DNA of 64,000 nucleotides from Sphingobacterium spiritivorum (GTDB lineage: Bacteria > Bacteroidota > Bacteroidia > Sphingobacteriales > Sphingobacteriaceae): NCBI RefSeq assembly GCF_016725325.1, contig NZ_CP068083.1, positions 4,774,001 to 4,838,000 on the forward strand. Reading direction: 5' to 3'. Both the position numbers and the translations under genes were made by a program. The notes under the pieces were generated by a model. The model saw only the letters and a program-made list of their open reading frames with translations. It made no database searches and had not been told where the DNA came from. How positions within the stretch are numbered: the stretch's first letter is position 1; every line of letters starts with the position of its first letter. Of this stretch, positions 1-7,522 are shown piece by piece.

Positions 1-1310
1 TGAAAGCTAAATTAATACTCATTTTTAGTTTCCTGGCCTGTATGTATGGGTGTAGACAAGATCAGCTACTGGAATTAAGTCCTCAAATAGAAAACTCACA
101 ATCTCTTAAACTGGATTTTGAACAAAAAACCGGATACAATGAAAAGGATATCTACTTTCTGAATCCAAACTTTAGAACTTCTATTAAATGGAGCAAGATT
201 GTATGGAGAAGTACGGATACGGCTTACATCAAGGTAAATGTATTGGATGAGCTTTCATATCCACTCGGGGACACCGTGATTTCACTACAGGATCAGGTAT
301 GGATCAAAGCATTCAAAAACAGTCGGAAAGAATGGAGATATTTGCTGCTGACTTTTATCCCTGTAGAAACAAAGAAAGCGTTTTCAGGAACGATTATCTC
401 TTCATCTATTCTGTCAAACAGCACAAAAATAGCTACCTTTAGTAAAGGAGAAAATATTAAAAATCTGGATCAGACGAATGTAACTGCTATCGAGAAGTAT
501 AATAAAAGTATGGGCTCTTTAGTCAAAATGGCAGCAGGAAAGAAATGTGTATATGCTTATGTGAACGGACAGCTCAATCAGATCTCCTGTACAGATACGG
601 ATGAAATTGATGACGGTGATGGTGGAATTTACGATGATCCACCACCCAATCCAGGTGATTATTACCCGACTAACCCACCAATAGGTGGTGGTGATACAGG
701 CGAACAAAATGAAGAAGATAAAGTCACAGACGACTTAGATGATTATCCATGTGCAAAAAATATATTAAAGCTTCTGCCAAATTTGAAAACCGATATTGCA
801 GCAAGAATGAATCAACTATTTGGAGGCAGTGAATTTAATGTTAATTTCAATGCATACGATTTTAAAAATCCAAACATAGATGGGAAAGCATACAGGGGAA
901 ATCCTGATGCTGAAGAACAACAATACACAGTAAGTTTGGATTCTACATTATTAAGAAATGCAACACAGGAATATATTCTAGCCACTATGTATCATGAAAT
1001 GATTCACGCTTTCTTTTTTGGTGAAGCAATTGCTGATCCACAGAATTTTGGTCTTCGTTATCCCACTATTCATCCTTATGATGTAGCGGGAGTTACAAAA
1101 TATAAAGCTGTTCAAAATCATTCTGATATGATTAATATCATGTATACAATTAAACAGGCAATTTTGAGCTTTAATCCGAACTTTCCACCTGAAAAAGCTG
1201 AAGCTTTGGCAAAATTAGGAATAGTGGAAATAAATAATACAGAATTACAAATTAATCAAAATGAGAAAAATGCAACACAAAACAGAAGTGGTCAAAAATG
1301 TGCTGATTAG
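1..1310 (+). CDS. Lipoprotein with HExxH zinc-protease motif (5' end one base outside the window)
   Basis: The reading frame is open from base 3 and the first two bases are TG, so the ATG almost certainly starts one base before the window; this gives about 436 residues. The N-terminus (KAKLILIFSFLAC, then MYGC) is a lipoprotein signal with a lipobox cysteine. The first ~200 residues are a beta-rich region of unknown family, followed by a low-complexity linker rich in Asp, Gly and Pro (about residues 205-240). The C-terminal part holds MYHEMIHAF, an HExxH zinc-binding motif, with later His and Asp residues that could supply the third ligand; this recalls SprT-like or related metallopeptidases. 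The last ~16 codons overlap the next gene in another frame. The substrate is unknown. The metalloprotease call rests on the motif only. Confidence 0.6.
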   Translation, partial: KAKLILIFSFLACMYGCRQDQLLELSPQIENSQSLKLDFEQKTGYNEKDIYFLNPNFRTSIKWSKIVWRSTDTAYIKVNVLDELSYPLGDTVISLQDQVWIKAFKNSRKEWRYLLLTFIPVETKKAFSGTIISSSILSNSTKIATFSKGENIKNLDQTNVTAIEKYNKSMGSLVKMAAGKKCVYAYVNGQLNQISCTDTDEIDDGDGGIYDDPPPNPGDYYPTNPPIGGGDTGEQNEEDKVTDDLDDYPCAKNILKLLPNLKTDIAARMNQLFGGSEFNVNFNAYDFKNPNIDGKAYRGNPDAEEQQYTVSLDSTLLRNATQEYILATMYHEMIHAFFFGEAIADPQNFGLRYPTIHPYDVAGVTKYKAVQNHSDMINIMYTIKQAILSFNPNFPPEKAEALAKLGIVEINNTELQINQNEKNATQNRSGQKCAD

Positions 1311-2193
1311 TATCTTTATAAGTTTATTTTCCATTACGGCACTGGCTCAACAGACCAACTTTTTAATAGACCTTGATTCAGTAGCAGAAGAGTACTCCGT
1401 AAGCCGTTTTTCTCTATCTACTCGTGATATTTACGGCACTAATGATTCTGTCTATCTTTTTAATATAATGCCAAAATATATAGAAAATCCCAGAGAGAAT
1501 CCGGAGTTTGCAAGAAACAGAATAAAATATCTCTTCTTGTTTGCTGTCTTCCCAACATTAAATTCGGATGAACAATGGACAACATATGAAAAATTCCCTC
1601 ATCATATTAATATTCTAAGTTTTAAGCAGCTTTTAGCAGATGGACCATCAAATATTAAATTAAAAAATGAACCAAAAATGCCTGATCGGTATGGAATACT
1701 TATAAAGAAAGGTCAGAAATATTACAAATCAAACATATCTTATATGCAGACATTTTATCTGAATAATTATCCAAGTGCATTTAATGTTCCTGCTAATGTG
1801 ATTAATATTAATCAACAACCAATATCGATAAAAGATATGGAGAAAATATACGAAACAAATTATAAAGGGAGGGATTTACCAATATTTCCAAATGTTTCTT
1901 TTCAAGGATTTGATAATATTGGATTAGAGCGTTTCTACCTGTCAGGGAAATTTAGGATTAAGAATATGGATGCATATCAGTTTTGGACCTTCAAGCCCAG
2001 ATATGAAGTAAGTCATGGAGAAAGTTGGGAGCAGGGAATTGATCGGTTTATCTATATACCTGACCAAGGAATCGTTGGAGGTTCTTTTGACTTTTACTTC
2101 TACTATCATCGAAAAAAACTGGGTATGACAACTCTGGATTTTAAGAATAACATTAGAGAAGAAAAAGTAATGCTTGCTGAACAATATAAGTAA
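1261..2193 (+). CDS. Secreted 310-residue protein, copy 1 of a duplicated pair
   Basis: I do not recognise the family. A signal peptide (VLISIFISLFSITALAQ) ends near residue 30, so the protein is exported. The mature part is rich in aromatic and charged residues and contains a short GGSFDFYFYYH stretch near the C-terminus. It is the same length as the protein at 4565-5497. The first ~60 and last ~35 residues are almost identical between the copies, while the middle has diverged. It overlaps the end of the HExxH lipoprotein gene by 50 bases in a different frame, which suggests co-transcription. A possible alternative start is the ATG three codons downstream. Confidence 0.7.
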   Translation: MRKMQHKTEVVKNVLISIFISLFSITALAQQTNFLIDLDSVAEEYSVSRFSLSTRDIYGTNDSVYLFNIMPKYIENPRENPEFARNRIKYLFLFAVFPTLNSDEQWTTYEKFPHHINILSFKQLLADGPSNIKLKNEPKMPDRYGILIKKGQKYYKSNISYMQTFYLNNYPSAFNVPANVININQQPISIKDMEKIYETNYKGRDLPIFPNVSFQGFDNIGLERFYLSGKFRIKNMDAYQFWTFKPRYEVSHGESWEQGIDRFIYIPDQGIVGGSFDFYFYYHRKKLGMTTLDFKNNIREEKVMLAEQYK

Positions 2194-2384
2194 TAGTGTT
2201 GCATCAGATATCTTAACATCATTAATATACCGATCCTGTCAAGAAATTGATCTAATTCTATAATTTAATACTAATTGCATTTATTACTTTCTTAATGTTA
2301 TTATGTAGAGCCAATTTTCACAAAACGTTTTTTAAGACCATATCCAGAGCACAATAAATGTTTTAAAGAAATAGTAAAATTATA

Positions 2385-2882
2385 ATGAAAAAAACAATCA
2401 TATCCTTACTTGCTATGACCCTTCTAATAAATTATGCAGTTTCTCAACAAAAGGATCTTAATCCTGGTTTTGCTGAGTTTAATCGCAGTTTTTCTAAGAA
2501 TTTTAAATATCCTTTTCAATTAGAAGATAGATGTATTTCAACTGTAACTTTAATGATGGTTACATTTCGTAATGATGGAAGTGTTGACTTAATTGAGTTT
2601 TCAGATAGTGTACTTGACCAATTTAAAGATGAGTTTTTTAAAGTAAAAGATAAAATAGACTTTAAAAGTGTATTTAATGACATTATTAATATAAATCAAG
2701 AGAATAAAGTAGTTGTCATTCCCATATTTATAGAATCTGAAAAAACCGGACCTTTAGGGTGTGCATCTAATATCATTGCTTCGGATCTTAAAAATCTCTA
2801 TAATTTCTCAGGGAAGCCAATATCAGGAAATTATTATTTATACTCTGGTCTTTATATTATCAATGCAGTTGTATTAAACTGA
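2385..2882 (+). CDS. Small secreted TonB-C-like protein, tandem paralogue 1 (type A)
   Basis: 165 residues with a clear signal peptide ending near AVSQQ. First of four consecutive paralogues. The mature domain begins FAEFNRSFSKNFKYP and continues with a beta-strand, a dG-V strand pattern and FSDS, then an amphipathic helix (FFKVKDKIDF) and a strand ending VVIPIFIE. That order of conserved positions (YP, then V..F...G.V....F..S, helix, then IPI) resembles the TonB C-terminal fold, but the proline-rich spacer and membrane anchor of a real TonB are missing. Two cysteines (RCI and GC) are kept in all four paralogues and may form a disulfide. Function is unknown; the fold is my inference. Confidence 0.65.
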   Translation: MKKTIISLLAMTLLINYAVSQQKDLNPGFAEFNRSFSKNFKYPFQLEDRCISTVTLMMVTFRNDGSVDLIEFSDSVLDQFKDEFFKVKDKIDFKSVFNDIININQENKVVVIPIFIESEKTGPLGCASNIIASDLKNLYNFSGKPISGNYYLYSGLYIINAVVLN

Positions 2883-2924
2883 GGAATACAAACAAAAGTA
2901 TTTATTTCAACAACTCGATTCTTT

Positions 2925-3422
2925 ATGAAAAATATAATTCTACTATTCTTTACACTTAATTTTTTAAATACGTCTATTTCAGCTCAAAAAAATAATGATT
3001 ACAAAGGTTACGAAGCATTTTACAAGAGCTTTAACACCTATTTTAAATATCCTCAACAGCTGTCCAAGAGGTGTATTCCAGTATATACTGTAATGATGAT
3101 CAAGTTTGGAAAAACAGGAAATATAGATTCAATACAATTTTCAGATAGTGCATTTCCACAATTTGTAAGTGAAGTTATTAGAATAAAAAATAATTTGAAC
3201 TTTAAAAGCATTTATAATGATCTGGTTGATATAAACAGAAATAATGATGTTGTATTAATTCCTATACATATTGATACTGAACAGATAGGAGGATGCAAAT
3301 CTACTATCATACCGCAGGACATAGTAGATTTATTTAAGTTTTCAGGAGAAAGATTAACGGGTAATTATTTTATGTATCCGGGAATTTATTTCAAAAATTT
3401 TGTTGGGATACCCAACTATTAA
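2925..3422 (+). CDS. Small secreted TonB-C-like protein, tandem paralogue 2 (type B)
   Basis: 165 residues with a signal peptide ending SISAQ. It shares the KYP.QL..RCIP and FSDSAFPQFV blocks and the IPIHID strand with the fourth paralogue, and ends in the same F/IKNFVG-type tail. It is less like paralogues 1 and 3, so the array alternates in type. Two cysteines (RCI and GGC) are conserved. It lies 42 bases after paralogue 1 and its stop is about 20 bases before the next start, consistent with one transcript. Function is unknown. Confidence 0.65.
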   Translation: MKNIILLFFTLNFLNTSISAQKNNDYKGYEAFYKSFNTYFKYPQQLSKRCIPVYTVMMIKFGKTGNIDSIQFSDSAFPQFVSEVIRIKNNLNFKSIYNDLVDINRNNDVVLIPIHIDTEQIGGCKSTIIPQDIVDLFKFSGERLTGNYFMYPGIYFKNFVGIPNY

Positions 3423-3441
3423 TATAGTAACCGTTGAGTTT

Positions 3442-3939
3442 ATGAAAGGAATTATTCTATTATTAGTTGCTTTCCTACTATTTTTAAAGGGAAGCTATGC
3501 CCAACAACCAAATAAAGATTCGAATTTTGCAGAATTTAAACGAAGCTTTGTTCTAAACTTCAAATATCCGCCAGAACTGAATAAAAACTGTATACCAACA
3601 TTGACACTTATGTTTATTCATTTCTCAACTGATGGCAATGTGACAGCAATAAAATTTTCAGATAGTGCTCTTCTCCCATTTGTTAACGAAATGCTTAGAA
3701 TAAAAGATAAGTTGGATTTTAAAAGTATATATAAAACAGTAAGCAACAACAATACTGAAAACAGAAATATTTTGATACCTATACAGATTGATGCAGATCA
3801 GAAAGGTGATAATGGATGTTTATCAATTGTAGGTGAAGAATCACTTAAAAAACTTTATCTTTTTCAAGGACAGCAAATTTCAGGCAATTATTATCTGTAC
3901 AAGACCTTATATCTGATTGATCCTGCAAATTCTTTCTAA
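3442..3939 (+). CDS. Small secreted TonB-C-like protein, tandem paralogue 3 (type A)
   Basis: The frame is open further upstream, but the ATG chosen here gives a proper signal peptide (MKGIILLLVAFLLFLKGSYAQQ) and a length of 165 residues, equal to paralogues 1 and 2. It shares AEFKRSF..NFKYP and SGNYYLY with paralogue 1. The cysteine pair (NCI and GC) is kept. Secreted, probably periplasmic or surface-exposed after export; function is unknown. Confidence 0.65.
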   Translation: MKGIILLLVAFLLFLKGSYAQQPNKDSNFAEFKRSFVLNFKYPPELNKNCIPTLTLMFIHFSTDGNVTAIKFSDSALLPFVNEMLRIKDKLDFKSIYKTVSNNNTENRNILIPIQIDADQKGDNGCLSIVGEESLKKLYLFQGQQISGNYYLYKTLYLIDPANSF

Positions 3940-3957
3940 ACAGTTTAAATTACTTGT

Positions 3958-4479
3958 GTGAAACACATTTTATTTTTTAACATAAAGAGTATTATTACAA
4001 CACTAATGATACTCATATATACGAATAATACCTCTGCTCAAAATATTACGAAACATGAGGGATTCGACAGTTTTTATAATAGTCTTAATACAAATTTCAA
4101 ATATCCGAACCAGTTAGCTAAACGTTGCATACCTATTTTTACAATGATGTTTGTCCAGTTTAAAAGTAACGGAGATATAGATCATATTAAATTTTCAGAT
4201 AGTGCATTTCCACAATTTGTAAATGAAATATTTAGAATAAAAGACAAATTAGATTTTAAAAGTGTGTATAACGACATCGTTAAAATTGAACCCAGTAACA
4301 ACTCTGTACTCATCCCTATACATATTGACATACAATATATTAACGGCTGCAAATCTGTCATTCTCCCAAACGACCGGTTAAATCTTCTACATTTTTCCGG
4401 AGAAGAATTAGAAGGAAATATTAATATATATCCGGAAGTTTATATCAAAAATTATGTGGGACAAGTTCACTACGATTAA
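3958..4479 (+). CDS. Small secreted TonB-C-like protein, tandem paralogue 4 (type B)
   Basis: 173 residues starting at a GTG; no ATG upstream gives an export signal, and the first internal ATG would cut the signal peptide short. The signal peptide ends NTSAQ. The protein matches paralogue 2 most closely (RCIPIFTMMFVQF, FSDSAFPQFVNE, VLIPIHID, IKNYVG). A stretch of about 30 bases around the FSDSAFPQFV codons is identical in paralogues 2 and 4, which points to recent duplication or gene conversion. Function is unknown. Confidence 0.6.
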   Translation: MKHILFFNIKSIITTLMILIYTNNTSAQNITKHEGFDSFYNSLNTNFKYPNQLAKRCIPIFTMMFVQFKSNGDIDHIKFSDSAFPQFVNEIFRIKDKLDFKSVYNDIVKIEPSNNSVLIPIHIDIQYINGCKSVILPNDRLNLLHFSGEELEGNINIYPEVYIKNYVGQVHYD

Positions 4480-4564
4480 TCAGTAAATATGACAAGAATA
4501 CTCTGACTTTTATTTATGTAAAATCTTTTTATTGATTAGGTCAAAGTACTTTTAAGCTATAAAA

Positions 4565-5497
4565 ATGAAAAAAATGCAACACAAAACAGAAGTGGTCAAA
4601 AATGTCCTGATTAGTATCTTTATAAGTTTATTTTCCATTACGGCACTGGCTCAACAGACCAACTTTTTAATAGACCTTGATTCAGTAGCGGAAGAGTACT
4701 CGGTAAGTCGTTTTTCTTTATCTACTCGTGATATTTACGGCATTAATGATTCTGTCTATCTTTTTAATGTAATACCGAAGTATATAGAAGATTCTAAAGA
4801 AAATCCTGAGTTTGCAAGAAACAGAACTAACTACGTATTCTTATTCACCGTCTTTCCTACATTAAATTCGGATGAACAATGGGTTTCATTTGACAAATTT
4901 CCAGACCACTTTAATTTGCTAAGTTTTGACAAACTTTTAACACTTGGAGGTAGATTTCTTTATTATGAAAATCGACTAAAAACACCTGAAAACTATGGTA
5001 TTATTCTAAAGAAAGGAGATAAGTATTTTAAATCTGCAATTGGAACTCTACAGATATTTTATATTACAGATTTTCCCAATGAGTTTAATATTCCCAAAAG
5101 TGTGATTGACATTAATCAGGCATTAATTACAGTAAAAGATATGCAAAATGTATACAAGAACTTTTATAATGATACTGACCTGCCAATTGGCCCACGTTCA
5201 AATCCTAAACATTTAATTAATAATAATATTGAGCGTTTTTATCTATCAAAGAAATCTCATATTAAAGGAAGAGATGCATACCAGTTTTGGACTTTTCAAC
5301 CTTGGAATGAAGTCAGTGATAATATAAATTGGGAAAAAGGAATTGACCGGTTTATCTATATACCTGATAAAGGAATCGTTGGAGGCTCTTTTGACTTTTA
5401 CTTCTATTATTATCGACAAAAACTGAGTATGACAACCTTAGATTTTAAGAATAACATTAGAGAAGAAAAAGTAATGCTTGCTGAACAATATAAGTAA
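4565..5497 (+). CDS. Secreted 310-residue protein, copy 2 of a duplicated pair
   Basis: Same length as the copy at 1261-2193. The first ~180 bases differ at only a few positions and the last ~100 bases are nearly identical, but the central ~180 codons are clearly diverged. This mosaic pattern is typical of gene conversion at the ends, or of selection for change in the middle. The signal peptide is the same (ITALAQ). The copies flank the four small paralogues, so the block from copy 1 to copy 2 may have arisen by duplication. No known family is recognised. Confidence 0.7.
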   Translation: MKKMQHKTEVVKNVLISIFISLFSITALAQQTNFLIDLDSVAEEYSVSRFSLSTRDIYGINDSVYLFNVIPKYIEDSKENPEFARNRTNYVFLFTVFPTLNSDEQWVSFDKFPDHFNLLSFDKLLTLGGRFLYYENRLKTPENYGIILKKGDKYFKSAIGTLQIFYITDFPNEFNIPKSVIDINQALITVKDMQNVYKNFYNDTDLPIGPRSNPKHLINNNIERFYLSKKSHIKGRDAYQFWTFQPWNEVSDNINWEKGIDRFIYIPDKGIVGGSFDFYFYYYRQKLSMTTLDFKNNIREEKVMLAEQYK

Positions 5498-5549
5498 TAA
5501 CACTCTGAAATTCAGAAAAATAAGATAATAAAAAAAATCAATTATTACA

Positions 5550-5690
5550 GGAACTGCCGACTTTATTCTTTACGCCTGCAGCTCCTGGACTATAAAACTC
5601 TTTTCCTGAGGAAGTTCTTACAGATGTACCTCCAGCAGAAATTTTAATTTCAAGCAATGATATTACAATATGGTCGGGTAATACACGTGT
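5550..5690 (-). pseudogene. Possible 3' remnant of a small secreted-protein gene
   Basis: Reading the minus strand beyond the ispE stop, one frame stays open for about 45 codons and ends with a tail of coding-like composition (..FYSPGAAGVKNKVGSSCNN, stop). It has no good ATG; the only candidate is a TTG. The opposite strand is also open here for ~40 codons, so chance is possible. I read it tentatively as the end of a lost gene at the edge of the secreted-protein island. Confidence 0.2.
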
Positions 5691-6472
5691 CCGAATTGCT
5701 GCAGATGATCTACATTAACCTTCTCTTTGAAAATTGCATATACAGCTGATCCTGAACCGGACATAGATGCATAAAGTGCTCCCGACTCATAACACGCTTC
5801 TTTCAGGGATTTTATTAAAGGATATCTTTCAAACAGACCGTCTTCAAAATCATTACCGATCAAGAATTTCCATTCCTGTACGGGCAGACGTACAGCTTCT
5901 TTGAGATTCACGTCTGATACCTGTGGAGAAACGTTTGCATAAGCCTCTGCTGTAGAGATATGTATATCAGGCTTTATCATAACGATATAATACGAACTCA
6001 GATCCAGTTCAACCGGTTCAAAGGAAGTGCCGATATCATAAGCGTAAACAGGTTTATTTTCGATAAAAAACGGACAGTCGGCACCTAATCCGGCTGCATA
6101 ATCACACAACTGCGCCGTTGTTAATTTCAGCCCAAAGCTATCATTTACAGATTTGAGAAAAAAAGCAGCATCCGCAGATCCACCTCCCAATCCTGCTCCG
6201 ATAGGAATATGCTTATGTAAATAAATTTCCAGCTCAGGAAGTTGAAAATTCTCCTTTAACAGATCGAATGCTTTCAGGCAAAGGTTCGTCCCTCCTTCCG
6301 GAATATGTATACCTGATGTATGTAAAGCAGTTTTTTGTTTCGCTTCCACAAACTCCAGAACATCATATACGGGCAAAGGATAAAATACGGTTTCCAGATT
6401 ATGATACCCGTCAGCACGTTTTTCTACAATGTGCAAACCTATATTGATCTTCGCATTAGGAAATGTAATCAT
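5663..6472 (-). CDS. ispE: 4-diphosphocytidyl-2-C-methyl-D-erythritol kinase
   Basis: 269 residues, normal for IspE. This cytoplasmic GHMP kinase phosphorylates the 2-hydroxyl of CDP-methylerythritol in the MEP route to isoprenoid precursors. The family signature is present: FPNAKINIGLHI at the N-terminus, the ATP-binding loop PIGAGLGGGSADAAFF near residue 95, ADCPFF, and the C-terminal MSGSGSAVYAIF motif. The gene stands alone, with the secreted-protein island on one side and the DUF2975 pair divergent on the other. Confidence 0.93.
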   Translation of the reverse strand: MITFPNAKINIGLHIVEKRADGYHNLETVFYPLPVYDVLEFVEAKQKTALHTSGIHIPEGGTNLCLKAFDLLKENFQLPELEIYLHKHIPIGAGLGGGSADAAFFLKSVNDSFGLKLTTAQLCDYAAGLGADCPFFIENKPVYAYDIGTSFEPVELDLSSYYIVMIKPDIHISTAEAYANVSPQVSDVNLKEAVRLPVQEWKFLIGNDFEDGLFERYPLIKSLKEACYESGALYASMSGSGSAVYAIFKEKVNVDHLQQFGHVYYPTIL

Positions 6473-6573
6473 AGAACGAAATTAGGAAATATTTTAAATG
6501 TTTTGAAGGTGGTTACTGTATTAAATAGACAAACTATAAAAAATAAAATTTTACTGAATTAAAATCAAAATTT

Positions 6574-6604
6574 ATTGTTTATCAATAATTATTTATTACA
6601 TTTA
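6574..6604 (+). promoter_or_regulatory. Predicted Bacteroidota promoter for the DUF2975/HTH pair
   Basis: ATTG, a 19-base spacer, then TACATTTA: one mismatch each to the TTTG and TAnnTTTG consensus elements. It ends about 25 bases before the DUF2975 start. Confidence 0.35.
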
Positions 6605-6629
6605 CCATATTATTATAAACTTAAAGGTT

Positions 6630-7166
6630 ATGTCAAAAACAAATAACTTCGTATTTAAAGCCTTGTATATCATCACATGGATAATTTTTATCGGTTTATT
6701 CATTGAAATGATTGGCTTATTTGTAAATCTTCTTTTCAGCATTTTCAAACCCGAATTTGTCCCTAAGCTTTATCAGAAGCTGGACTTAACGATGATGTAT
6801 AAAGAGAATAAATTTGGTTTCTATGGAATCTACGGCTTTATTTTAACTATTTGTTACTTAAAGACAAGTCTGTTTTATATAGTCCTGGAACTCATGCATA
6901 AGATAGATTTAACAAAACCATTCAACAGTTTAGTTTCCCGCCAGATTCTATTGATTAGTTATTATACGCTTTCCACAGGACTGCTGGTTTACATTGGCGG
7001 ACAAATCACCAAAAGATTAGTGCATCATGATAGTATTGCCGGTAACTTAGAGCAATTCTGGACCGATGGGGAAGCATTTATTCTGATGGGAGCTGTAGTC
7101 TATATTATCGGGACTATTTTCAAAAAAGGAGTTGATTTACAAACTGAAAACGATCTGACGATTTAA
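6630..7166 (+). CDS. DUF2975 family membrane protein
   Basis: 178 residues with four hydrophobic segments (about residues 12-36, 60-84, 105-130 and 148-168), the usual layout of DUF2975 inner-membrane proteins. The family is of unknown biochemical role and is commonly encoded just before a small HTH regulator, as here (2-base gap). The pair probably forms one transcript from the promoter directly upstream. Assignment is from topology and neighbourhood. Confidence 0.7.
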   Translation: MSKTNNFVFKALYIITWIIFIGLFIEMIGLFVNLLFSIFKPEFVPKLYQKLDLTMMYKENKFGFYGIYGFILTICYLKTSLFYIVLELMHKIDLTKPFNSLVSRQILLISYYTLSTGLLVYIGGQITKRLVHHDSIAGNLEQFWTDGEAFILMGAVVYIIGTIFKKGVDLQTENDLTI

Positions 7167-7168
7167 CT

Positions 7169-7381
7169 ATGCCAATCATTGTGAATTTAGATGTAATGAT
7201 GGCAAAGCGAAAAATGTCGCTCAACGAGCTGTCAGAAAAAGTAGAACTAACGCTTTCTAACCTTTCTATTCTCAAAACAGGGAAAGCCAAAGCTATACGT
7301 TTCAGCACGTTAGACGCCATCTGCAAAGCGCTCAACTGTCAGCCTGCAGACATTCTTGAATACGTAGAAGATCCCCTGTAA
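7169..7381 (+). CDS. Small Cro/C1-type HTH regulator (YozG-like)
   Basis: 70 residues that are almost entirely one helix-turn-helix domain: MSLNELSEKVELTLSNLSIL carries helices 2-3, and FSTLDAICKALNCQPADILEY is the typical end of the XRE fold. Proteins of this size and sequence are usual partners of DUF2975 membrane proteins. It likely autoregulates the pair and may respond to a membrane signal through its partner; that part is inference. Confidence 0.85.
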   Translation: MPIIVNLDVMMAKRKMSLNELSEKVELTLSNLSILKTGKAKAIRFSTLDAICKALNCQPADILEYVEDPL

Positions 7382-7468
7382 TCAAGTTATGAAAGGAATA
7401 ATTATGGGCCGAATATACGAAGAGACCGATTCCTGCTGTCAATTTCCGGAGCCAGCCCCCATTAATAA

Positions 7469-7501
7469 AAGAGTCCGTTAGCACTTAACTAACGGACTCT
7501 T
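7469..7501. terminator. Bidirectional intrinsic terminator
   Basis: Perfect 13-bp inverted repeat (AAGAGTCCGTTAG and its complement) around a 7-base loop, with A-rich sequence on the left and T-rich on the right. It separates the converging HTH gene and the susCD operon. Confidence 0.8.
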
Positions 7502-7522
7502 ATACCTGATATGATGGTTGTA

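Noticed and set aside
2194..2384. Possible extra small gene between the first 310-residue protein and the paralogue array.
   Set aside because: About 190 AT-rich bases with no supportable frame and no clear promoter or hairpin.
7389..7481. A 30-codon frame after the HTH gene, beginning MKGIIMGRIYEE and including two Cys.
   Set aside because: It ends inside the left arm of the terminator and is too short to support; I treat it as a spacer.
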